NCBI GenBank assembly: GCA_964492185.1
Contig: CAZBJH010000112.1
Span: 1 to 11,941 of the forward strand
DNA: 11,941 nucleotides
Direction: 5' to 3'
Source: JAFGSZ01 sp964492185
GTDB taxonomy: Bacteria > Bacteroidota > Bacteroidia > Bacteroidales > UBA10428
Part shown: in pieces, positions 1 to 5,894 of the stretch
Numbering within the stretch: the first letter of the stretch is position 1
Layout of the letters: each line of letters opens with the position of its first letter
The notes under the pieces: generated by a model
What the model saw: only the letters and a program-made list of their open reading frames with translations
Told to the model about the DNA's origin: nothing
The model's database searches: none
Made by a program: the position numbers and the translations under genes

Positions 1-311
1 AATCCAAAACAACCGATTCCTGCACTGCCAATTGCCTCTTCAGGCGGTGTCCCTTTCAGGTTACTTCCTGACAACCAGAATATCAGGCTTCTGAATCCTA
101 TCAGTAAACCGGCAGCAATCCCGGCAATTAAAGGAAAGCCGGAATGAACTATTTCATAACTGTTCAGTATCATGAAAATTGCGATAATCAAAAACCACAA
201 ACCAACATTAGACAAAATAAACAGTACAAAATTCATATCATCATTAGTGCCGGTTCTCAGATAATATATCAGCACAAGCATGGCCCCGAACAATAAAAGT
301 ATTATTTCCAT
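1..311 (-). CDS. Membrane protein, C-terminus beyond window edge
   Basis: Only the first 103 codons are visible. They begin at an ATG (311-309) and run open to the window edge. Hydrophobic stretches at about residues 3-17, 27-49 and 60-80 suggest three membrane spans, the first acting as an uncleaved N-terminal anchor. A polar loop near 81-95 (SGSNLKGTPPEEA) follows the third span. I do not recognise the family. The start lies 10 bp inside the preceding gene, whose stop is at 302-304, so the two are probably translationally coupled. This looks like the third gene of a minus-strand unit that begins with the phosphatase-like gene at 1283. The frame and start are well supported; the function is unknown. 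Confidence 0.7.
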   Translation of the reverse strand, partial: MEIILLLFGAMLVLIYYLRTGTNDDMNFVLFILSNVGLWFLIIAIFMILNSYEIVHSGFPLIAGIAAGLLIGFRSLIFWLSGSNLKGTPPEEAIGSAGIGCFG

Positions 312-955
312 ATTGAATGTTTTTTTAGTTGTATATGAATAAAATCCCGCGGTCTGGATAAGCCCAGTTCAACCATCAAATACAATAGTTTATAACGTGT
401 ATGAACATGTATGGATTTGGATGAAAAGGATTTGACATTCGTTTCCGGAATGATAAATTCAAAACGCTTAAATGAAGGATTCATTTTTTTTAGTTGATAC
501 AATATCCAGGCTACCCTGTTAAGTTGGTAATAATGTGCAAAAACAGCTATTTTAAGAGGGCCTTCCGGGAAATATTCATCTATTTTCCTTAATCCATGGA
601 CTGAAGCCCTGATGGTATCATAATAATCATCCGGCGAATGATCGTGCATACGAATAATTTTTATGCCGCTCTGCCTGCTAATCTTCTTTTTCAGTGTAGA
701 TGCCTTTGAAGCCAGCAGAACAGCTTCCTGGCAGATAATCATTTCCGGATGGCAGGTTTCAATGATCTGCTTCCAAATTTCTTTATTTTCTTTGCCGGGC
801 TTTTCCTTCCCATTTTTTCCCTGCAGGATGCCAAACCCAAAAGCAAGACAAACTCTGGCATTCCTGGCATGTTCTTCCCGGTTATCATCAGCTTTTGCTT
901 TTAATCGCCATAAAGCAGGCCGGTATGATGAATTGTTATATTTGTATGCAGCCAT
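302..955 (-). CDS. Hypothetical protein, faint DUF218/YdcF resemblance
   Basis: The protein has 217 residues from the ATG at 955-953. A TTG four codons upstream would add MGNN but overlaps the previous gene; the ATG gives a clean 1-nt gap after that gene's TAA. Features that recall DUF218 (YdcF/SanA-type) proteins are a hydrophobic strand ending in glycines at 35-43 (VCLAFGFGI), a polar DTIRASVHG segment at 113-121, and IAVFAHYYQLNRVAWIL at 136-152, which has the form of the family's strand-then-HxxR helix. Histidines H104 and H106 (MHDHS) could be functional. There is no signal peptide or membrane span. The resemblance is by eye and weak. The packing with a phosphatase-like gene upstream and a membrane protein downstream suggests joint expression but does not define a role. 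Confidence 0.7.
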   Translation of the reverse strand: MAAYKYNNSSYRPALWRLKAKADDNREEHARNARVCLAFGFGILQGKNGKEKPGKENKEIWKQIIETCHPEMIICQEAVLLASKASTLKKKISRQSGIKIIRMHDHSPDDYYDTIRASVHGLRKIDEYFPEGPLKIAVFAHYYQLNRVAWILYQLKKMNPSFKRFEFIIPETNVKSFSSKSIHVHTRYKLLYLMVELGLSRPRDFIHIQLKKHSIWK

Positions 956-956
956 G

Positions 957-1283
957 TTATTCCCCAAAATAATCGCTCATTTTTTCTTTTATCAAATATT
1001 GAAGTTCCGGTGACATGTAATCATATTCATCCGGGATATCAAAACAAAATATTTTTTTCTTTACCGCTATCTCAGTAAATGATTTTCTGATCGCCTGCTG
1101 TTGATGCTTTTCCATAACAATAATATAATCGGCCCATTCCAGCAAATCCCGGCTGATCATGGTTTTTGCAAACGGGGAGATACCTGCGGAACGAACATCA
1201 AACCTGGGATTCGTCTTATATAAACGCTCAGCCGTAGGAGAGCGCTGAATATTAGCTGTGCAAACAAAAAGCAATCGTTTCAT
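957..1283 (-). CDS. Low-molecular-weight protein tyrosine phosphatase-like protein
   Basis: This 108-residue protein carries the phosphatase P-loop at its N-terminus: C8-T-A-N-I-Q-R14-S15-P, matching C-x5-R-S of low-molecular-weight tyrosine phosphatases. The nucleophile C8 and phosphate-binding R14 are present, but the second cysteine common in classical members (CxxNxCR) is Q13. Later motifs RSAGIS (31-36), WADYIIVMEKH (50-60) and IPDEYDYMSPEL (83-94) fit the short 'predicted protein tyrosine phosphatase' family (COG4551-like, about 105-110 residues). The acidic general acid probably lies in the IPDEYDYM segment. Length is complete for that family. It starts at an ATG without a Shine-Dalgarno sequence and is first in a compact minus-strand unit with the genes at 302-955 and 1-311. 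The cellular substrate cannot be told from sequence. Confidence 0.85.
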   Translation of the reverse strand: MKRLLFVCTANIQRSPTAERLYKTNPRFDVRSAGISPFAKTMISRDLLEWADYIIVMEKHQQQAIRKSFTEIAVKKKIFCFDIPDEYDYMSPELQYLIKEKMSDYFGE

Positions 1284-1392
1284 TCGAATATATCTTAATT
1301 AAGTTATTAGTAATTAAGTTGTTATTTCGTTTAATCAAAGTTGGTGGTATGTGTTGCCTCACCAAATTATTATATTTTTAAGGTGTTCGGCG

Positions 1393-1479
1393 AACCCTCA
1401 CCAATAACCTGGTTATAAAAATATTCATATCCTTTTGTCTTTGTACCTCATATTTTAAACTCTCTTAATGGTGAGGGTT
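1393..1479. repeat. 11-bp inverted repeat, possible operator
   Basis: AACCCTCACCA at 1393-1403 is matched perfectly by TGGTGAGGGTT at 1469-1479, with a 65-bp spacer. A partial third copy, CCTCACCAA, lies near 1358. The repeat stands out from its A/T-rich surroundings and sits between two divergent genes, one of them an AraC-family regulator, so an operator with DNA looping is a reasonable guess. The regulator that binds is inferred, not shown. Confidence 0.4.
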
Positions 1480-1532
1480 TCATTTGGTTTTCTTTATGTA
1501 TTTATGTATTTATAATCGCTTTAATTAATATA

Positions 1533-1540
1533 TAAATTTG
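1533..1540 (+). promoter_or_regulatory. Possible -7 box upstream of AraC-type gene
   Basis: TAAATTTG matches the Bacteroidota -7 consensus TAnnTTTG. No clear TTTG is found at the expected distance upstream, and the implied leader would be about 150 nt, so the assignment is weak in such A/T-rich sequence. Confidence 0.25.
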
Positions 1541-1697
1541 AAATATATCTTATAGTCGTCAAAAATATTAATTATTTCTACGTGTTAAATATATGAATTA
1601 AAGTTATATAGATAGTATATTATGTTGAACAATTTTTATACTAATATGAAATTAGATAGAAATTCCTTATTTTTACATTTAGAATAAAAAGGACCTT

Positions 1698-2582
1698 ATG
1701 AGATCAACAAATACTAATCAGGAGATCCTGCCCTTATATAAAGAAGATTTTTATCTTTTTCAGGATCATCAGGATGCCCGGTTCGATTATCCGGTTCACT
1801 ATCATTCCGAATATGAATTAAACCTGGTTCTAAACGCTTGCGGAAAGCGTATTGCAGGCACTTCAATGGAACCATACAAATATTCAGACCTGGCATTGCT
1901 CGGGTCCGGGTTGCTGCATGCATGGAGCAATGAAAATACCGAAAACAAAGCAAGAGTTGTTACCCTGCAATTCCCGGTAGATTTTCTCAGCAAAAAAACC
2001 CTTGACCGGAAGGTAATGCATCCTGTGCGCGATCTGCTTATGAACTCTGCCTACGGAATTGTTTTTGAAGGAAGTCATGCTGATGATCTTGCACAAAAGC
2101 TTATCCACCTGAACACCCTCCGGGAGATGGATGGATTTCTCGGTTTCCTTTCCCTGTTATATGATCTTGCCGTGGCTCCCGGGCAGAGGTTGTTAAATGA
2201 CCCGGCCTCTTTTGGGAGAAAACAACATATAAAAAACGAAAAATTGCGCATTGCCTGTGATTACATCCATACCAATTATAAAAATACAGATGATAAAAAA
2301 CGTGTCAGCCTGATCCGGCTGGCAGAAATGACCAATATGTCGCCTTCCGCTTTCAGCCATTTTTTTAAAAAACATACCTATCGCTCATTCTCCGATTACC
2401 TTACTGACCTGAGAATTATCGGGGCATGCAGATTGCTCATTGAGACCGACAAACCGGTCGGTGAAATTGCAGAGGAATGCGGATTCAAACTTAATGGAAA
2501 TTTCAACCGCTTGTTTGTAAAAAGAAAAAAGGTCACGCCCCGTGAATACCGGAATGCAGCCAGGTCACGCCCCGGCTGGTAA
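1698..2582 (+). CDS. AraC-family transcriptional regulator
   Basis: The 294-residue protein has the two-part AraC layout. The N-terminal half looks like a cupin sensor domain (about 25-110): paired histidines in VHYHSEYEL (33-41), then DLALLGSGLLHAW (64-76), the typical pattern of sugar-responsive AraC proteins. The C-terminal domain has two helix-turn-helix units: VSLIRLAEMTNMSPSAFSHF (203-222) and KPVGEIAEECGF...NFNRLFVKRKKVTPREYR (252-285), including the family's G-F...N-F...F-K...TP-Y signature. The ATG is preceded by AAAAAGGA, a fair ribosome site. It stands alone: divergent from the phosphatase unit, with hairpin repeats after its stop. It probably senses a small ligand, likely a carbohydrate, but its targets are not evident. 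The divergent unit and the inverted repeat at 1393-1479 are candidates. Confidence 0.92.
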   Translation: MRSTNTNQEILPLYKEDFYLFQDHQDARFDYPVHYHSEYELNLVLNACGKRIAGTSMEPYKYSDLALLGSGLLHAWSNENTENKARVVTLQFPVDFLSKKTLDRKVMHPVRDLLMNSAYGIVFEGSHADDLAQKLIHLNTLREMDGFLGFLSLLYDLAVAPGQRLLNDPASFGRKQHIKNEKLRIACDYIHTNYKNTDDKKRVSLIRLAEMTNMSPSAFSHFFKKHTYRSFSDYLTDLRIIGACRLLIETDKPVGEIAEECGFKLNGNFNRLFVKRKKVTPREYRNAARSRPGW

Positions 2583-2610
2583 AAGCATATAGTATTGCGG
2601 GTTTCAGATT

Positions 2611-2713
2611 ACCACACGATAGAATCGTGCGGTAGCAGGGTGACTCGTCAATATTAATAACTTGAAATAATCTATAAAGCCGCCGTAGCTACCGCACGAC
2701 TTCATCGTGTGGT
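2611..2713. repeat. REPIN-like inverted pair of imperfect hairpins
   Basis: Two near-identical imperfect palindromes face each other. The first (2611-2633) pairs ACCACACGAT with ATCGTGCGGT around a 3-nt loop; the second (2691-2713) pairs ACCGCACGAC with ATCGTGTGGT around TTC. The 26-bp stretches 2611-2636 and 2688-2713 are reverse complements of each other apart from about four central bases, so the pair could also fold into one large structure across a 51-bp spacer. GTAG (2685-2688) precedes the second hairpin, as in REP elements recognised by RAYT transposases. Lying just after the araC-type gene, it may also affect the mRNA 3' end. No RAYT gene is in the window. Confidence 0.6.
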
Positions 2714-2751
2714 AAAATGATATCATCACCCCCTCCGTCGCGAGTATTCAC

Positions 2752-2832
2752 TCATCCACTGGTATCCGCCGGCGCAAACTTGCAGCTCGTACCTAACATA
2801 CTGCCACATGACTTACAGCTAAGGACTTTCAT
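2752..2832 (-). CDS. Possible 26-aa cysteine-containing peptide
   Basis: A short frame from ATG (2832-2830) to TGA (2754-2752) encodes 26 residues with CxxC at positions 6-9 and a third cysteine at 17. It is preceded, 5 nt away, by GGAGGTGA (2845-2838), an almost perfect Shine-Dalgarno sequence, which is unusual here because neighbouring genes lack one. The local base composition is also more G/C-rich than the flanks. It could be a real small protein, the start of a decayed gene, or chance. It does not match a family I know. Confidence 0.25.
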   Translation of the reverse strand: MKVLSCKSCGSMLGTSCKFAPADTSG

Positions 2833-2945
2833 CACAATCACCTCCAGGACTTAGAAAGGGCTACTGATTTTTAACCCCTCCCGGTCGGATTAAACAACTT
2901 TATAAAAAAGCATCTTTTAAGTATTCATATGCAACCTGTATGTCA

Positions 2946-2953
2946 TATATTTG
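2946..2953 (+). promoter_or_regulatory. Possible -7 box for outer-membrane protein gene
   Basis: TATATTTG matches TAnnTTTG and lies 77 bp before the ATG of the gene at 3031. No TTTG is seen 19-21 bp upstream, so either the -33 element is degenerate or an activator is used. Confidence 0.35.
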
Positions 2954-3030
2954 TCTTTTCTAAAAAATGGATGAACTATGCAACTGAATGTTCCTAAACC
3001 TGAATTGATCACGAACCAAATCCAATATCT

Positions 3031-3606
3031 ATGAAAAAGCTGTTAATCATTTGTCTTACCTTATTCCTCTTCTCCGCTTCAACACTTTACGGCCAGGCAG
3101 TGCGGGAAAGAATTTTTAAACCGTTCAGGGTGGGGTTCGGTGTCTTATATGAAACGCCAACAGCCGAAAATGCCGGTTCAGGTTATGGCTTTTATATTGA
3201 ACCCCGATATGCCACTACTGACAATATCATTATGGGACTGCACCTGGAAGGAGTATACCTGGGAGAAAGCAGCATTACGGTTGATTATACTGCGGTGGAA
3301 CTGGAATCCACTGTTATGTACCCGATCCTGATCATTTCCGAATATGCCTTCGGGTATGATAATGTGCGACCTTTCGTGGGGCTTGGAGCCGGTATTTACC
3401 AGAAGAAAAAATCAGCGATCTCTACCTCCCTGGTCAACGGGGTGTACATAGGAAATCAGTCAAAGACCAACTTTGGGATTGCCCCGAGAATTGGGATCAA
3501 TGCCCATCATTTCCGGCTGGCAGCCATCTTTAACTTCACAGGAAAAGACATCAGTAACTTTTTCGGCATCCAGCTCGGCCTGGAATTAGGCGGAGGAAGG
3601 TATTGA
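3031..3606 (+). CDS. Secreted outer-membrane beta-barrel protein
   Basis: The 191-residue protein has a clear signal peptide: MKK, a hydrophobic core to about residue 17, and a likely cleavage site after STLYG before QA. The rest alternates polar and non-polar residues with many glycines and aromatic residues, as in small eight-stranded barrels (OmpW/OmpX-like, 'OMP_b-brl' domain). Examples are GYGFYIEPRYATTDNIIMGL, VRPFVGLGAGIYQ, and a C-terminal strand GIQLGLELGGGRY ending in an aromatic residue, as expected for BAM-dependent insertion. It presumably sits in the outer membrane; a specific function cannot be assigned. The ATG is preceded by A/T-rich DNA without a Shine-Dalgarno sequence. It is a single gene flanked by hairpin repeats on both sides. 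Confidence 0.85.
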   Translation: MKKLLIICLTLFLFSASTLYGQAVRERIFKPFRVGFGVLYETPTAENAGSGYGFYIEPRYATTDNIIMGLHLEGVYLGESSITVDYTAVELESTVMYPILIISEYAFGYDNVRPFVGLGAGIYQKKKSAISTSLVNGVYIGNQSKTNFGIAPRIGINAHHFRLAAIFNFTGKDISNFFGIQLGLELGGGRY

Positions 3607-3644
3607 AATATTTTACATTGAGAATAAGCAACCTAAACCTGCCC

Positions 3645-3780
3645 GGCTCCGAAGGAGCTACTTTGAGCCACAAGTCACAGACTTGCGGCAGATAGAGCTT
3701 CGAGATTCGAGCTCTTTTCCTTTCAACTTTCAGCTTTCGACCTTCGAACTAAAGACTCGCGCGCGTTTGCAACGCGTGCG
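3645..3780. repeat. Cluster of four REP-like hairpins with 3-nt loops
   Basis: Four different small palindromes follow one another: 3645-3659 (GGCTCC-GAA-GGAGCT, with GTAG at its 5' foot on the minus strand); 3668-3688 (CCACAAGTC-ACA-GACTTGCGG, one mismatch); 3694-3715 (AGAGCTTCGA-GAT-TCGAGCTCT, one bulged T); and 3758-3780 (CGCGCGCGTT-TGC-AACGCGTGCG, one mismatch). The second shares CCACA...TGCGG with the hairpin at 2611. Equal loop size and clustering suggest REP-type elements or repeated insertion at a preferred site. They lie between a barrel protein gene and a broken gene, and none has a U-tract typical of an intrinsic terminator. Confidence 0.55.
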
Positions 3781-3809
3781 CATAACAGTTGCTAATAAAA
3801 TTAAAAACA

Positions 3810-4431
3810 ATGAAACGCACGAACTATCATATTATTGATTTTCTTGATTTCGCAAATCCTCCCGATGGAAGCGAGAGCCTGCGGCGGGCCATACAGGCCA
3901 ACTGCATTATCCTAATCGGATGGAAATATCATGCTCACGGTGCCTTTTCAAAAGCAGCAACCTTCCGTTGATATCAGACCCGATATAACTGCTCCCCGGA
4001 AATAATATACCCTGCACCTTCGTGCATATGGAGAGAAGATCCTGCATTTGTCGACAGGATTCGGCACAAAGGAAATGCCCGACAGTCCCATGCTGGCTTT
4101 CGATCCTTCACTTTCAAAGCAAGGATTAAAAGTAAAAAAGGAAAAGACAAAATGGATCATTTCCGGCCACGATGAAAAAATAAAAGCCATCATCAATTTA
4201 AAAGAACCTGAAAAAGATCATTGGAGCGACCTGCTTTCACCACCTGAAGAAAACCTGGATGCAGTTTTTTATCCCGACGGTGAGCATGAAATAAAAACAA
4301 GCGCCTATGACCAGTTCTTTCCTGCCCGCCATGATGCAATGGCCCTTGCTGTGATTGAACATGAAAATACTCCTTACCTGGCAACCCTGTCATTTCATGC
4401 CGCCCAGGATAAGACGACGAAGGAGGAGTGA
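3810..4431 (+). pseudogene. Disrupted gene of unknown family
   Basis: Two coding-like pieces lie in different frames. The first runs from ATG 3810 to a stop at 3971. Around 3930-4003 a second frame reads as protein-like (IMLTVPFQKQQPSVDIRPDI) before a stop. A third frame is open from 4006 to the stop at 4431 (about 141 codons), with YTLHLRAYGEKILHLSTGFG at its start and no good start codon there; its first ATG is 4075. The simplest reading is one gene broken by frameshifts or nonsense changes, but a short separate gene from 4075 (118 residues) cannot be excluded. The last piece is soluble with an acidic, tryptophan-containing middle (KDHWSDLLSPPEENLDAVFY). I recognise no family with confidence. 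Hairpin repeats on both sides fit a decaying accessory segment. Confidence 0.5.
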
Positions 4432-4437
4432 GCTTGG

Positions 4438-4488
4438 GTTCCGCAGGCAGAAAACCTTTCGTAGTAAATCAAGCGATTTTTGTGGAAC
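4438..4488. repeat. Nested inverted repeat with GTAG-footed hairpin
   Basis: GTTCCGCA (4438-4445) and TGTGGAAC (4481-4488) form an outer 8-bp inverted repeat with one mismatch. Inside it, AAATC-AAGC-GATTT (4466-4479) is preceded by GTAG (4461-4464). The rest of the 4432-4734 gap holds a run of nine C (4497-4505) and the promoter elements described below, with no coding frame. Confidence 0.4.
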
Positions 4489-4564
4489 GGTGAACTCCCC
4501 CCCCCACCTGCCACATTAATAATCCGGAACAGATCAAATCTTCTTTGCCACAATAGAAAAAAAA

Positions 4565-4678
4565 GGGGGTATGTAATTATATAATATTTTTATCGTTACT
4601 ATATCCTATTATATGTGGGGGGTAAATTATTATTTTATATCTTTTATAATTTTTACCCCTATTTTTTATAGGGGGTAA
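4565..4678 (+). promoter_or_regulatory. Three GGGGGTA motifs at exact 53-bp spacing; operator array
   Basis: GGGGGT occurs at 4565-4570, 4618-4623 and 4671-4676, so successive copies are 53 bp apart, about five helical turns. The last two read GGGGGTAA and are preceded by CCTATT or CCCCTATT. The third forms a palindrome, TTACCCCTAT (4653-4662) with ATAGGGGGTAA (4668-4678), with one bulged G. This palindrome covers the place where the -33 element of the downstream promoter should be. A face-of-helix array of activator sites controlling the porin-PII-ammonium channel operon is a sensible reading; the binding protein is unknown. A degenerate 53-bp tandem repeat is an alternative. Confidence 0.5.
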
Positions 4679-4690
4679 TATATTTTTATT

Positions 4691-4698
4691 TACTTTTG
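4691..4698 (+). promoter_or_regulatory. -7 promoter box of the nitrogen operon
   Basis: TACTTTTG is a perfect match to the Bacteroidota -7 consensus TAnnTTTG and lies 36 bp before the first ATG of the operon. There is no TTTG at the expected -33 position; that place is taken by the GGGGGTAA palindrome, which suggests activator-dependent transcription. Confidence 0.55.
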
Positions 4699-4734
4699 TA
4701 ATGTCAATTTACTAAAAATTTAAAATTTTGGATT

Positions 4735-5421
4735 ATGCAACATCTCAGGAATTATTTATTTGCAATGGTTGTGAACCTTTTTTGGGCTCCGGCCATAAGT
4801 TCTGCACAGGAAGGATCAAATCCTCCCTTTACAACAGGTGCAGATATAGTTAGTAACTACGTATGGAGGGGTTCCAAACAGGCCCCCGGCCCGGCCATTC
4901 AACCCTGGGTGGAACTTGGGGTGGGGAACTTTGTTATTGGTGCCTGGGGCTCCTTTGGATTTCATGATCTGGGAGAAGTAGCGGAAGCTGACCTTTATGC
5001 TTCCTACAGTTTCGGTTTTGGACTCAGTCTCGGGATCAGCGATTATTATTACCAGGGAAGTCCGTGGTTTGAATTCTCAGACACGATAAGCAGTCACGCC
5101 CTTGAGATTAACGCAGGCTATGAGATAAGCGGATTTTCAATTTCAGCCAACATCATTTTGAACGATGCTTCATCAGGTGCCGGATCAACCGGAGGAGACC
5201 TGTACTTTGAGGCCGGATATACTTTTGAGCATTTCAATGTGTTCCTGGGAGCGGGCGATGGATGGCATACATCTGACGGTGAGTTTGCTGTTTGTAATGT
5301 TGGTATAGGGACCGGAAAGGAGATTAAGATCTCTGATAACTTTTCCCTGCCTGTAAACGGTACAATAATACTTAATCCCGAAAAGGAAGAATTCAACCTT
5401 GTAGTAGGATTATCCTTCTGA
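4735..5421 (+). CDS. TorF-family putative outer-membrane protein
   Basis: The 228-residue protein has an N-terminal signal peptide (hydrophobic about 7-22, likely cleavage after ISSA before QEG). The start of the mature chain reads TTGADIVSNYVWRGSKQ (33-49); the SNYVWRG(x)Q signature is typical of the TorF / Gcw_chp family of putative porins. Repeated amphipathic strands with glycine and aromatic residues and the final strand FNLVVGLSF support a beta-barrel. Length is normal for the family. It is the first gene of an operon with PII (59-bp gap) and an ammonium channel, so it may form the outer-membrane route for ammonium or another nitrogen source; that role is inferred from context only. No Shine-Dalgarno sequence precedes the ATG. 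Regulation probably runs through the G-rich motif array upstream. Confidence 0.85.
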   Translation: MQHLRNYLFAMVVNLFWAPAISSAQEGSNPPFTTGADIVSNYVWRGSKQAPGPAIQPWVELGVGNFVIGAWGSFGFHDLGEVAEADLYASYSFGFGLSLGISDYYYQGSPWFEFSDTISSHALEINAGYEISGFSISANIILNDASSGAGSTGGDLYFEAGYTFEHFNVFLGAGDGWHTSDGEFAVCNVGIGTGKEIKISDNFSLPVNGTIILNPEKEEFNLVVGLSF

Positions 5422-5480
5422 TCCTCAGAGATAACGTAATCCTTGGGAATTGATAAATACCTAATAAAAATACTATTGTT

Positions 5481-5834
5481 ATGAAAAAAATTGAAGCGGT
5501 TATTCGGAAAACTACCTTTCCTGAAACTCAGGAAGCCCTCCACAAAGCCGGTATTGAGTTTTTCACTTTCTGGGAAGTTCGCGGTGTTGGGAAAGCACGT
5601 GAAGAGCGTCAATACAGAGGTATCGTATACGATACAGGTACAATAGAAAGGATGCTGTTGTCCATTTATGTAAGGGACAAATTCCTTAAACCGGCGGTGA
5701 ATGCGATCCTTAAATCAGCACAAACAGGTGAGATAGGTGACGGAAAGATATTCATTTCTGATATTGAAGATGCCTACAGGATCCGCACCGGTGAACAGGG
5801 TGATAAGTCGCTGTACATTGAGGGTGAAGAGTAA
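5481..5834 (+). CDS. glnK: PII nitrogen regulatory protein (GlnB/GlnK family)
   Basis: The 117-residue length and fold signatures are those of PII: MKKIEAVIR at the N-terminus, a T-loop region (about 35-54), AQTGEIGDGKIFI (ATP-binding B-loop, about 80-92) and RIRTGEQGD (C-loop). PII trimers sense ATP/ADP and 2-oxoglutarate and block AmtB by inserting the T-loop; the ammonium channel gene follows 60 bp downstream, so GlnK is the fitting name. The tyrosine uridylylated in E. coli (Y51) corresponds to Y50. The T-loop is unusual: by hand alignment it is one residue shorter, and Gln39, which helps bind Mg and 2-oxoglutarate in E. coli PII proteins, is A39, with Lys58 replaced by R57. Ligand sensing may therefore differ from the classic scheme. 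Confidence 0.93.
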   Translation: MKKIEAVIRKTTFPETQEALHKAGIEFFTFWEVRGVGKAREERQYRGIVYDTGTIERMLLSIYVRDKFLKPAVNAILKSAQTGEIGDGKIFISDIEDAYRIRTGEQGDKSLYIEGEE

Positions 5835-5838
5835 AAAT

Positions 5839-5854
5839 ATCTGTCAGAACAGAT
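5839..5854. repeat. Small hairpin between PII and ammonium channel genes
   Basis: ATCTGT-CAGA-ACAGAT forms a perfect 6-bp stem with a 4-nt loop directly after the PII stop codon. It lacks a U-tract, so it is not an intrinsic terminator; it could modestly affect mRNA stability or the PII:channel expression ratio. Confidence 0.3.
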
Positions 5855-5894
5855 CTGAAATTAACATACCGGAAAAAAACAAAATATTACAATT

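Larger units (their letters stand above)
1284..1697. other. AT-rich divergent intergenic region
   Basis: This 414-bp gap lies between the divergent phosphatase-like gene and the AraC-type gene, so it should contain both promoters. It holds no convincing coding frame. A 15-bp tandem duplication beginning TAATTAAGTT occurs at 1296-1325. Two copies of CCTCACCAA (near 1358 and 1396) and an 11-bp inverted repeat (1393-1403 with 1469-1479) are the main structured signals. Downstream of 1480 it is almost pure A/T. Confidence 0.6.

Noticed and set aside
663..1013. 116-codon plus-strand frame
   Set aside because: It lies antisense to the phosphatase-like and DUF218-like genes, which have clear family motifs or operon packing; its composition is that of an antisense shadow.
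2611..2713. Intrinsic terminator for the AraC-type gene
   Set aside because: The stems are strong, but no T-tract follows on either strand; REPIN-type repeats explain the symmetry better.
4497..4505. Run of nine C as a phase-variation switch
   Set aside because: It lies outside any coding frame and about 190 bp from the promoter box, so no switching mechanism can be supported.
5118..5612. 164-codon minus-strand frame
   Set aside because: It overlaps the TorF-like and PII genes in antisense; both sense genes are clearly conserved.
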